NCBI GenBank assembly: GCA_943789105.1
Contig: CALSSW010000005.1
Location: 352,001-416,000, forward strand
Origin: an uncultured Ulvibacter sp.
Lineage (GTDB): Bacteria; Bacteroidota; Bacteroidia; Flavobacteriales; Flavobacteriaceae
Length of the DNA: 64,000 nt
Direction: 5' to 3'
Under the pieces are notes generated by a model. That model made no database searches and was not told the DNA's origin. It saw nothing but the letters and a program-made list of their open reading frames with translations. A program made the position numbers and the translations under genes. Shown in pieces: positions 16,506 through 24,807 of this stretch. Position 1 is the first letter of the stretch. The number at the start of each line of letters is the position of its first letter.

Positions 16506-17696
16506 TTAATCTACCCTATTTTCGTCGAAAGCCGAGGGCAATAGTTTAGGGATAAATTTCACCAATAAAGGCAATAAAATAGCGCCTCCAGGAAGCAAGA
16601 AAATGGTCAATGATGGAATCGTTTTACAGATATCCAATAGCTGCTCTTTTACCTTACTTTTTTCATCCTTTGATAATTCTCTATAGGTAGAAATGCCAAG
16701 AAGTTTCAATAATTCTCCACTTTCTTGCAATTCTTTTTGAAGTCTGTCTTTATTTCTAATAATGAGTCTTTTTACTGTACTTGTTGATTGAGTGTAAAAT
16801 TGTTTGATGGGCGTTGCATATTCAAAAAGGCTAAGCTTCCCCTCAGATTTTAAAGAAAAATATTTTATAGCATCAATGCTTTTTTGTAAGGTATTTTGAT
16901 CAAGATCTAAGTTACTTGCTAGGGCCTTTAGATATATATGTTCTTTAGTGTCTATGTTATTTTTTTGCCAAACAGCTAGTGTACTTATATCAAAAATGTA
17001 TTTTCTTGCATAGCTAGTTAGCCCGGTGAAATTTTCTTTACTATTTACTGTTTCTATACTTTGCTTAGCATTCTTGTACTGAGTGGAGGCCTCAAAAAGA
17101 GAGATAAGCATGCTATCGTACTGCGTTTTTTCTTGCTTTGCTTTTAGTGATCCAAAACAACATAGCATTGTTTGAAGTTCAAGGTTTTTTGTAAAACTTT
17201 TACTATCCTTTCCATTAGATAGCCAATATTCAAAAGCTAATACATCTACATATAGCAATGCATAGGTTAATAGAGAGACTGCATTTGTTTTATTTACTGT
17301 ATTTATTTCATGGAGTCTTTTTGATAAAATACTCTCAAGGTTGGAAGTTTCAGAGCTGGAAAAAGTAATGGCCTGTAAAAATCCTGTTTTTGCTTTGTCA
17401 AGCGCTTTATAGTATTGAACAATAGTACTAATTATCTCTAGAGGTGTTGCCGTTGGTGTGTTGCTAATACCCGTATATAAAAGGGCATGAAATAAATTTA
17501 CTTTGGTACACTCTCCGTGGGAAAGCGCTAGGTCAATATCATGTTTTAGTATCAAGCTATTTGCATTACCGTATAAAAACCCAGTGGCTTTTAACAGGTC
17601 ATAAAAAGCACTTTTAGGAGTGAATTGTAATGATGATACATCCTCTTTATAGGTACTTAAAAATTTTTTTATCCAATCTTGTGCAGAAGGGTTCAT
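16506..17696 (-). CDS. LETM1-like protein (LETM1-related biofilm-associated type)
   Basis: 396 residues. The last ~70 residues carry a recognisable LETM1 core: LLKLLGISTYRELSKDEK, then TIPSLTIFLLPGGAILLPLL and VKFIPKLLPSAF. In eukaryotic LETM1 this segment contains the Pro-rich membrane helix of a mitochondrial cation/proton exchanger. The N-terminal ~320 residues are helical and unlike eukaryotic LETM1; I recognise the whole as a flavobacterial family named for a biofilm association. One hydrophobic segment is evident, so it is probably membrane-anchored near its C-terminus. The gene stands alone; the function in bacteria is unknown. Confidence 0.8.
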   Translation of the reverse strand: MNPSAQDWIKKFLSTYKEDVSSLQFTPKSAFYDLLKATGFLYGNANSLILKHDIDLALSHGECTKVNLFHALLYTGISNTPTATPLEIISTIVQYYKALDKAKTGFLQAITFSSSETSNLESILSKRLHEINTVNKTNAVSLLTYALLYVDVLAFEYWLSNGKDSKSFTKNLELQTMLCCFGSLKAKQEKTQYDSMLISLFEASTQYKNAKQSIETVNSKENFTGLTSYARKYIFDISTLAVWQKNNIDTKEHIYLKALASNLDLDQNTLQKSIDAIKYFSLKSEGKLSLFEYATPIKQFYTQSTSTVKRLIIRNKDRLQKELQESGELLKLLGISTYRELSKDEKSKVKEQLLDICKTIPSLTIFLLPGGAILLPLLVKFIPKLLPSAFDENRVD

Positions 17697-17754
17697 TTAT
17701 GTGCTACATTTAAAAATTACATTTTTACTTTTAAGGCATATCAAATATCATGCG

Positions 17755-17762
17755 TACATTTG
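17755..17762 (+). promoter_or_regulatory. Candidate -7 box of the DUF4331 operon
   Basis: TACATTTG matches TAnnTTTG and would give a leader of about 45 nt before the ATG at 17814. Confidence 0.45.
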
Positions 17763-17813
17763 TTGCTAGTTGGGTAAAGAAAACAATATAATTTTTTAAA
17801 AACTATATCTATT

Positions 17814-18533
17814 ATGAAAAATACAAAACTATTTTCTGTGCTAGGAGCAATAGGGATTGCCTGTTTCTCTGTGTTTTTAATTTCAGCAGATCATATGGAT
17901 GCTCCAAATGTGGCTGCAACTTCTGCAGATATTGCAGATTTCTTTGCCTTTGAAGGTGCTAACCCAGATAATACTGTTTTGGTGGCTACGGTTCAAGGAC
18001 CACTAGCTCCTATGGAACAAACAACTAATGCTGAGTTTGACCAAGATGTTATTATTACTTTTAATATAGATAACACTGGAGATTTTGTTGAAGATTTAGT
18101 GATACAAGCAGTTAAAAGAGGAGATTCTATGTACTTTTTTGGCCCTGTAGCACCGCTTCAAACAGGTGCCCAGACCAGTATTGTTACCACTGCCACAACA
18201 ACTGTTGTAAAAGTGTCAGATATTGACTCTGTAGAAACAACTTTAAATAATGGCATGCAGGTATATGCGGGGCCAAGAAGAGATCCTTTTTATTTTGATT
18301 TTAACCAATATAATTTGGTAAGTAGTGGAGCAGTTGCTCCAGAGGGTTTTTTACCGCCACAAGAAGCCAATGATTTCTTTGAAGATTTAAACGTATTGGC
18401 TATTGTGGTAGAAGTGCCAAACTCTATGCTTGGTTCTGCGCCCACTCATATTGGTGTTGCGCAAGGGTATCTTCCGGTAGGTTCTACACCAGATGCCTAT
18501 AACATTTGGGTAACTACAAGTAGAAAACAATAA
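17814..18533 (+). CDS. DUF4331 family exported protein (N-terminal half of the fold)
   Basis: 239 residues with a hydrophobic N-terminal signal (MKNTKLFSVLGAIGIACFSVF) running straight into ISADHMDAP, the start of DUF4331. It also has the family's SADIADFFAFEG and NTVLVATVQGPL blocks, and a middle region with FYFDFNQYN. The usual DUF4331 protein is roughly 450-550 residues; this one stops at about half and the C-terminal blocks appear instead in the next gene 24 bp downstream. Predicted periplasmic or exported. Function unknown. Confidence 0.88.
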   Translation: MKNTKLFSVLGAIGIACFSVFLISADHMDAPNVAATSADIADFFAFEGANPDNTVLVATVQGPLAPMEQTTNAEFDQDVIITFNIDNTGDFVEDLVIQAVKRGDSMYFFGPVAPLQTGAQTSIVTTATTTVVKVSDIDSVETTLNNGMQVYAGPRRDPFYFDFNQYNLVSSGAVAPEGFLPPQEANDFFEDLNVLAIVVEVPNSMLGSAPTHIGVAQGYLPVGSTPDAYNIWVTTSRKQ

Positions 18534-18557
18534 AAGTATAACAGTAATACACTTAAG

Positions 18558-19289
18558 ATGAAAATATATAAAATAAACCTACTATTACTTGCCATTTTTA
18601 CTTCTCTAGTATTTGTGCAATGCGTAGATGATGACGATAACGGAAATATTCTAAACGATGCTACCTGTGATGATGGTATTCAAAACGCAGATGAGACATC
18701 TATTGACTGCGGAGGATCTTGCGAGCCTTGTGATGGTGTTTTAGATTTCTCTGGAACCTATAATCAACAAGACAGTATGGGGCGTCCAACTATAAATACA
18801 GTTTTTAGCGCATCAGACGCTGTAAAGAACTTGTATAATAAAGTACCCCCATCATTGCGTGCTACTTTGCAAAGCGAAGAGGGTCAAACACAGCTATTTC
18901 AGGAGGCCTTTCAAAACCAATTAGAAGCTTATCATGATGTGTATGCTGTATCTTTAGGGCTTGATCCAGAGACGGTTAATTATCAGACCAATATTCTTGG
19001 GCTTGATGCTACGGGTTTTACAACACTACTAGCAAATTTTGATGCCCTACAGGTTGCCCCTAATGGGCAAACGGTTTATTATGACCCTGCCACAGGTCTT
19101 GCCCTAACTGGAAGAGGCCTTGAAGACGATGTTATAGACATCTCACTTACACTTATTTTTGGGGGTGAAGATGGCACCAGGTTTAATGGGGAAAATGACA
19201 ACCCATTACTTACATCAGATAACGTTTCTATAGGCACTAGAACCTATGGTGATTTTCCTTATTTGGAAGCGCCAGTAATGATGAATTAA
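18558..19289 (+). CDS. DUF4331-like lipoprotein (C-terminal half of the fold)
   Basis: 243 residues. A lipoprotein signal ends at FVQC (Cys22), followed by an Asp-rich stretch and a Cys-rich module CDDGIQNADETSIDCGG / CEPC seen in many Bacteroidota surface lipoproteins. The remainder matches the C-terminal blocks of DUF4331: MGRPTINTVF, a helical middle, TGRGLEDDVIDISL and the terminal DFPYLEAPVMMN. Together with the preceding gene it would make one complete DUF4331 unit, one part soluble and one lipid-anchored; this pairing is my inference. It is in the same operon as the TPR gene 36 bp downstream. Confidence 0.82.
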   Translation: MKIYKINLLLLAIFTSLVFVQCVDDDDNGNILNDATCDDGIQNADETSIDCGGSCEPCDGVLDFSGTYNQQDSMGRPTINTVFSASDAVKNLYNKVPPSLRATLQSEEGQTQLFQEAFQNQLEAYHDVYAVSLGLDPETVNYQTNILGLDATGFTTLLANFDALQVAPNGQTVYYDPATGLALTGRGLEDDVIDISLTLIFGGEDGTRFNGENDNPLLTSDNVSIGTRTYGDFPYLEAPVMMN

Positions 19290-19325
19290 ATATTAAGTAT
19301 TGGCGTCAAAATAGAGCACTCAACT

Positions 19326-20621
19326 ATGAAAAATGTAATTGCAAGTATGTACCTCGGTCTATTATTACTAAGCTGTAATGGACATGGTGATAAAGATTTA
19401 GCTTTTACAACAAATCCTGCACATTACACTTCTTTTTTACAGGCAGACCCAATTAAATCATACACTGAGGCCCTTAAAGAAAAAGAATTCTGGTCTAAAA
19501 GATTAGGCGCAGATTCTACGGGTGTTGGTGATTTAGGACCTCTAGCTGGTGCCTATTCTAAACTTTTTGAGACCAGCGGCGATATACAATACCTTAAAGA
19601 TGCAGAAAAGGTATATAAAAAAGCCATTACAGTTTCATCTATTAAAATTCAGGATGGTTATAAGAGAGCCTTGGCAAAAAACTATATTACCCAGCATCGG
19701 TTTAAAGATGCGATTACTTTACTAGAAGAAAGTTATGCAGGTATTTCAAACAAACACGCAACTGAGCTGCTGTTGTTTGATTGTTACCTTGAAGTTGGTG
19801 CCTACCCTAGAGCAGAAAAAATATTAAAAAAAATAGAAAACACCAAACAGTACAATTACCTTATTAGGATATCTAAATGGAGTGATCATAAAGGACAACT
19901 CTCCGCTACCATTGGGTACATGGAAAAAGCCTTGGCTATCGCGAATTCTAGAAATAATTTGGCTTTACAAATCTGGACTAATTCAAACATTGCAGATTAT
20001 TATGGACACCAAGGAGATATTAAAGCCTCTTACAACCATTATATAAAAACACTTGCCTTACAGCCAGATCATGCCTATGCAAAAAAAGGGATTGCTTGGA
20101 TTTTATATTCCAAAGAGCATAATATAACTCAGGCCTGTGTACTTATTGACCATTTATTGACGAATCACAACCTGCCAGATTATTATTTGTTAAAAGCTGA
20201 AATGGCAAGCTATCAAGGTGATTCTGTGAAGAGCCAAGAGTATATGCAGCAGTTTTTCACCTTAGCGAACAACCCTTTATATGGTGATATGTACAACACT
20301 CATAAAATTAAAGCCTTGGTTAAGACCGATCCCCAACAAGCATTGCAATTAGCCCAAAGAGAAGTAGATAATAGACCTACTCCACAATCCTATCATTTAT
20401 TAGCACTAGCTCAATTAGCCTCAAAGGATACTCAAAAAGCCCTTACTACCATTACAGATTTTGTAGCTGGAAAAACAAGCGAGCCAATGGCTTTGCTGCA
20501 CAGTGCACAGGTTTATAAGGCCAATGGTATGCTAGGAAAAGTGGCCGTTTTAAAAACAGCCTTACTGCCAGCAAGTTATGAGCTTGGACCTGAGATATAC
20601 AAGCAAGTGACAGCCCTTTAA
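19326..20621 (+). CDS. TPR repeat lipoprotein
   Basis: 431 residues. A short signal with lipobox LLSC (MKNVIASMYLGLLLLSC) is followed by helical repeats of TPR type: AEKVYKKAITV, RFKDAITLLEESY, AYPRAEKILKKI, QLSATIGYMEKALAIA, DIKASYNHYIKTLALQPDHAYAK. It ends with alanine-rich helical hairpins. It is predicted to be lipid-anchored in the periplasm or at the surface and to act as a protein-interaction scaffold, most likely for the two DUF4331-type proteins upstream (inference from the operon). Confidence 0.85.
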   Translation: MKNVIASMYLGLLLLSCNGHGDKDLAFTTNPAHYTSFLQADPIKSYTEALKEKEFWSKRLGADSTGVGDLGPLAGAYSKLFETSGDIQYLKDAEKVYKKAITVSSIKIQDGYKRALAKNYITQHRFKDAITLLEESYAGISNKHATELLLFDCYLEVGAYPRAEKILKKIENTKQYNYLIRISKWSDHKGQLSATIGYMEKALAIANSRNNLALQIWTNSNIADYYGHQGDIKASYNHYIKTLALQPDHAYAKKGIAWILYSKEHNITQACVLIDHLLTNHNLPDYYLLKAEMASYQGDSVKSQEYMQQFFTLANNPLYGDMYNTHKIKALVKTDPQQALQLAQREVDNRPTPQSYHLLALAQLASKDTQKALTTITDFVAGKTSEPMALLHSAQVYKANGMLGKVAVLKTALLPASYELGPEIYKQVTAL

Positions 20622-21024
20622 TGTATTGTTAATTAAAAGCTTTATTTAAAAACAACCCCAGCCTTTAGCTTCTGAAAATGCGATTTTAATAATATCTTTA
20701 CATAATTATATGCTAATTTGCAAAATACACCCCCTATTGGGTTGGCTTGTTCAATAATCGGAAATTTAAAGCAAGCTATCATTAGTCTATGTTTTAATTT
20801 TAAGGTAAAACACCTATACATTACTACAACAAATATTACTAAAAATCTTTATTTTGATAAATATTGCTTTTTACTACATAAAACATCGGTGTATAGATTG
20901 TTTCGTTTTGTATACTCATTGTAGCGCTATTAATTATCCTCTAGAAAAAAAATAAAGTATTTTGCGTAAGTACATTAGTCTTAGAATCAAAAAACCAAAA
21001 CTAAACTCAAAAAGTAATTACAGA
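20622..21024. other. Intergenic region between TPR operon and beta-glucan operon
   Basis: About 400 bp with no convincing gene; one possible 68-codon reading here has atypical composition and no recognisable features. It is AT-rich. A partial -7 box (TATGTTTT near 20788-20795) and a weak dyad GTATA-N15-TATAC (20891-20915) are present; either could regulate the downstream operon but neither is strong. No intrinsic terminator is obvious after the TPR gene. Confidence 0.4.
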
Positions 21025-24000
21025 ATGACTAAAAATAAAACCATAAATATTGGTGCTCACTCAGCTAAGTTTGAAGACTTGAACGTTAAAGGCGAACAGA
21101 TGAAAATTGATGGAGAGAGTTTTTATAAAATTTCCAATGTAAACGGTATGCGTCCTTTTTTCATGAGCATTGTTAGCCATTCAAACCACTGGATGTTTAT
21201 ATCTAGTACGGGAGGGTTGTCTGCAGGTAGAAAAGACAGTGACTCAGCGCTATTTCCATACTATACCGATGATAAGATAACCGATTCTTTTGAAACCACT
21301 GGAAGCAAATCTATTTTTCTTGTTGAAAAAAACAGTCAAACATTTTTGTGGGAGCCTTTTTCAATGAGACAAGTGTCGTTATATAAAATATCACGAAACC
21401 TTTACAAGAACGCCTTTGGTAATAAAGTGATATTTGAAGAAATTAACCACGACTTAGAAATTTCTTTCACCTATGAGTGGAACTCTACAGATCGTTATGG
21501 GTTTGTTAGAAAGTCTTTGCTCTCCAATACAGGGATCTTAGGGGTTAAAGTTCAATTTATTGATGGAATTCAAAATGTATTACCCTCCGGCATTGAACAA
21601 GCCCTTCAAAACAGCACGAGTAATCTGGTAGATGCTTACAAAAGAACCGAACTTGTAGAGGGGTCCTCTCTTGCTGTTTTTGCATTGAGCGCAATTATCG
21701 TTGACAAAGCAGAACCTAGTGAGGCATTAAAATCAAATATTACCTGGTCTCTTGGGCTTGACAACCCAACAATTCTTTTATCTTCTTTGCAGCTAGATAC
21801 TTTCAGAAGAGGGCAGCAAGTCTCGCAAGAAACGGATGTCAAAGCCGAAAAGGGAGCCTATTTTCTAAATTCAGAAGTAGCCCTAGCACCACAGCAATCA
21901 AAAGAGTGGTTGTTGGTGGCTGATGTAAATCAAAGCATATCAGATGTAGTCTCTATTACATCTGAGATGAATACTATTTCAGATTTAAAATCGAAGATTC
22001 TTACCGATGTTGAGTTAGGTTCTGAACACCTTAACGAGCTCGTTGCGGCCTCTGATGGTCTTCAAAAAACCGCAGATGGACTTCGCAACGTCCGTCACTT
22101 TTCAAATACCATGTTTAACATCATGCGTGGCGGAATTTTTGATGATAATTATCAAATCGAAAAGGCAGATTTCGTTTCTTACATCGAAACGCTAAACAAA
22201 AAAGTATACCGTCACAAAGAGACTTTGTTAAATGCCTTACCAGCATTATTTAAACTTCAAGACTTAAAAGCTTTATATCAAGACGATACCGATAAAAACT
22301 TTAAACGTCTTTGCTGCGAATATTTGCCATTAAAATTTAGCCGTCGCCATGGCGATCCAAGCCGTCCTTGGAACAAGTTTTCTATAAATACTAGAAACGA
22401 AAATGATGGTTCTAAAATATTAGATTATCAAGGAAACTGGCGTGATATTTTTCAAAACTGGGAAGCTTTAGCGCATTCCTATCCAGAATTTATGGAAGGG
22501 ATGATTCATAAGTTTTTAAACGCGACTACTTTTGAGGGCTATAACCCATACCGTGTTACAAAGTATGGATTTGATTGGGAAACTATTGAGCCAGACAACC
22601 CTTGGTCTTACATCGGGTATTGGGGGGATCATCAAATCATATATTTACTTAAGTTTCTTGAGTTTATGGAAGCTTATTACCCCAGTAAATTAGCAACCTA
22701 TTTCTCTCAAGATTTGTTTGTCTATGCTAACGTCCCTTACAAAATAAAGCCCTACGAGTCTATTTTGAAAGATCCAAAAAACACCATAGATTTTGATTTT
22801 GAAAAGGAAGAAAATATACAATTCAAAAGAAACGAAATTGGAGTTGATGGTGCCTTACTTAGAGACACAACCGCCTTTATTTACAAGGTTAATTTTGTAG
22901 AGAAAATACTTGCAACCGTTCTGGCAAAAATGTCAAACTTTATTCCAGAAGGGGGGATTTGGATGAATACCCAACGCCCTGAGTGGAATGATGCAAATAA
23001 TGCTCTTGTAGGAAATGGTGTCTCTATGGTTACCCTGTATTACTTAAGACGCTTTTTTAAATTCTTTAATAAAGTATTGGATCAAGACACTACCAATGAG
23101 TTTGAAATATCCAATGAGCTGTTAGCGTTTTTCAACAAAGTATTTAAAACATTGGAAGCTCACAAACACTTGCTTGAAAGCCGTTTTACCGATGAAAACC
23201 GAAAGCAAGTCTTAGACGGCCTAGGACAAGCAGCGAGTGATTATAGAACACAAATTTACGATCAGAAATTTTCAGGCTATAAAACAGCGGTTTGTAAGGC
23301 GTCCTTGTTAAAATTTACAAGCACTGCCCTTGATTACTTAGAGCACTCTATTGAAACCAATAAAAGAGCTGACAACTTATTTCATTCTTATAACTTAATG
23401 ACTGTAACGGATCAAAATTCCGTTTCTATTTCCCATTTACCTGAAATGTTAGAGGGGCAAGTAGCGGTATTGAGCTCAGGTTATTTATCCACTAAAGAGA
23501 GTTTAGATGTTTTAGACGGTCTTAAAAACAGTCCGTTATTTAGAGAAGATCAGTATAGTTATATTTTATATCCAAACAAAGAACTTCCTAAGTTTGTTCA
23601 TAAAAACACGATTGCAGCCCCAGATGTTACATCTTCTGAATTACTCAGTCAACTTATTGCAGATGGGAATACCCAATTAATCAACCAAGACGGAAATGGC
23701 CATTATCACTTTAATGGTAGTTTTAATAACGCTGAATCTGTAAAGGCAGCCTTGAGTTGCCTTTCAGGCTTGTATGCACCCCTTGTGGAGAAAGACTCTA
23801 AAAAGGTGCTTGCTATTTTTGAATCTGTATTTAACCATAAATCATTCACAGGAAGATCGGGTACTTTTTTTGGATATGAAGGTTTAGGGTCTATTTACTG
23901 GCATATGGTCTCTAAGTTATTGTTGGCGGTGTATGAGGTAACTCAAAAAGCACTTTACGAATCAGATGATAAAAAACTCATAGGTCGATTGTACGATCAT

Positions 24001-24489
24001 TATTTTGAGATTAATGCCGGAATCGGAGTTCATAAATCACCCGAGCTCTATGGGGCGTTTCCTACCGATGCCTACTCGCATACCCCTGGCAGTAAAGGCG
24101 CACAACAACCTGGGATGACTGGACAAGTGAAGGAAGACGTCTTGAGTAGATTTGGAGAGTTAGGAGTCAAAGTACGTCATGGGGCTGTTGAGTTTAACCC
24201 AGAGATACTAAGAACAGAGGAATTTTTAACAACTAAAGAGGTGTTTAATTTCATTAACTTAGCCAAAGAAAAATGTCGTATAGATTTAGAAGCAGGGTCG
24301 CTCGCTTTTACTTATTGTCAAGTGCCTGTAATTTATCAGAAAGCGACTCATGCGGCGATTAAAGTATTTTTAACTGATGGCAGCGTATGCTCTTTTGAAG
24401 GGAAGTCTTTAGATGTTAAAACTAGCCAAATGCTTTTTAATAGAGGTGGACAAATAGAAAAGTTAGTCATATATGTTGTTAAAGGTTAA
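21025..24489 (+). CDS. GH94/GH149-type glycoside phosphorylase (probable beta-1,3-oligoglucan phosphorylase)
   Basis: 1154 residues from the ATG at 21025; a TTG 63 nt upstream would add a Lys-rich stretch with no family resemblance. There is no signal peptide, so it is cytoplasmic. The N-terminal part is a beta-sandwich (INGMRPFF-like start, STGGLSAGRKDSDSALFPYY); the catalytic (alpha/alpha)6 barrel contains NPWSYIGYWGDHQIIYL and PEWNDANNALVGNGVS, where Asp656 aligns with the general acid of the DWND motif of GH94. Near the C-terminus are SHTPGSKGAQQPGMTGQVKE blocks. Size far above normal GH94 (about 800) fits GH149, whose members phosphorolyse beta-1,3-glucan oligosaccharides to glucose 1-phosphate. 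The assignment to GH149 rather than another GH94-like family is inference from size and context. Confidence 0.78.
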   Translation: MTKNKTINIGAHSAKFEDLNVKGEQMKIDGESFYKISNVNGMRPFFMSIVSHSNHWMFISSTGGLSAGRKDSDSALFPYYTDDKITDSFETTGSKSIFLVEKNSQTFLWEPFSMRQVSLYKISRNLYKNAFGNKVIFEEINHDLEISFTYEWNSTDRYGFVRKSLLSNTGILGVKVQFIDGIQNVLPSGIEQALQNSTSNLVDAYKRTELVEGSSLAVFALSAIIVDKAEPSEALKSNITWSLGLDNPTILLSSLQLDTFRRGQQVSQETDVKAEKGAYFLNSEVALAPQQSKEWLLVADVNQSISDVVSITSEMNTISDLKSKILTDVELGSEHLNELVAASDGLQKTADGLRNVRHFSNTMFNIMRGGIFDDNYQIEKADFVSYIETLNKKVYRHKETLLNALPALFKLQDLKALYQDDTDKNFKRLCCEYLPLKFSRRHGDPSRPWNKFSINTRNENDGSKILDYQGNWRDIFQNWEALAHSYPEFMEGMIHKFLNATTFEGYNPYRVTKYGFDWETIEPDNPWSYIGYWGDHQIIYLLKFLEFMEAYYPSKLATYFSQDLFVYANVPYKIKPYESILKDPKNTIDFDFEKEENIQFKRNEIGVDGALLRDTTAFIYKVNFVEKILATVLAKMSNFIPEGGIWMNTQRPEWNDANNALVGNGVSMVTLYYLRRFFKFFNKVLDQDTTNEFEISNELLAFFNKVFKTLEAHKHLLESRFTDENRKQVLDGLGQAASDYRTQIYDQKFSGYKTAVCKASLLKFTSTALDYLEHSIETNKRADNLFHSYNLMTVTDQNSVSISHLPEMLEGQVAVLSSGYLSTKESLDVLDGLKNSPLFREDQYSYILYPNKELPKFVHKNTIAAPDVTSSELLSQLIADGNTQLINQDGNGHYHFNGSFNNAESVKAALSCLSGLYAPLVEKDSKKVLAIFESVFNHKSFTGRSGTFFGYEGLGSIYWHMVSKLLLAVYEVTQKALYESDDKKLIGRLYDHYFEINAGIGVHKSPELYGAFPTDAYSHTPGSKGAQQPGMTGQVKEDVLSRFGELGVKVRHGAVEFNPEILRTEEFLTTKEVFNFINLAKEKCRIDLEAGSLAFTYCQVPVIYQKATHAAIKVFLTDGSVCSFEGKSLDVKTSQMLFNRGGQIEKLVIYVVKG

Positions 24490-24490
24490 T

Positions 24491-24637
24491 ATGAAATACT
24501 CAAGATCCCTACTTATACTCTATTAATTTTCACTTTAGGTTTAGGTGCGTGGTCTTGTGAAGAAAAAAATGAATAAAAACCATATAAATAAAAATAAATC
24601 AGCGGCTGAGTTTTTAGGGGATGAACTCGTGATGTAA
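24491..24637 (+). pseudogene. Decayed 5' stub of a lipoprotein gene, possibly GH17
   Basis: It begins with an ATG one base after the phosphorylase stop. Reading ATG in frame gives MKYSRSLLILY then TAA; shifting frame gives LLIFTLGLGAWSCEEKNE, a lipobox-like end of a signal peptide; shifting back in the A7 run (24563-24569) gives KSAAEFLGDELVM then TAA at 24635. So a lipoprotein N-terminus with two frameshifts and a stop, and no room for the rest. The AAEFLG string vaguely resembles the start of flavobacterial GH17 lipoproteins (TAKEILGNP... type) as I remember them. The position inside a glucan operon fits, but the identity is tentative. Confidence 0.45.
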
Positions 24638-24807
24638 ACCCTCTTAAAAAATCCTTTAATGGATAGTCATAGCATATTGCAATCAAAAAAATGTATTATG
24701 GTTTTTTAATAAGGTGAAATGACTTTTTTGAACAAATAAGTAAAACCATTATACCCTCCCAAAAAAACATTTCACCCCTAATTACTGCAGATATAAAATT
24801 AATATTG
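24638..24807. other. Non-coding remainder upstream of the GH-A gene, with an inverted repeat
   Basis: AT-rich sequence without an open frame of note. It contains a 9-bp perfect inverted repeat, GGTGAAATG at 24713-24721 and CATTTCACC at 24768-24776, with a 46-nt spacer. It may be debris from the decayed gene, an mRNA structure between operon genes, or an operator. Confidence 0.4.

Noticed and set aside
20718-20924. A 68-codon open frame between the TPR gene and the phosphorylase
   Set aside because: It has no recognisable motif, atypical composition and lies in an intergenic region; I treat it as chance.
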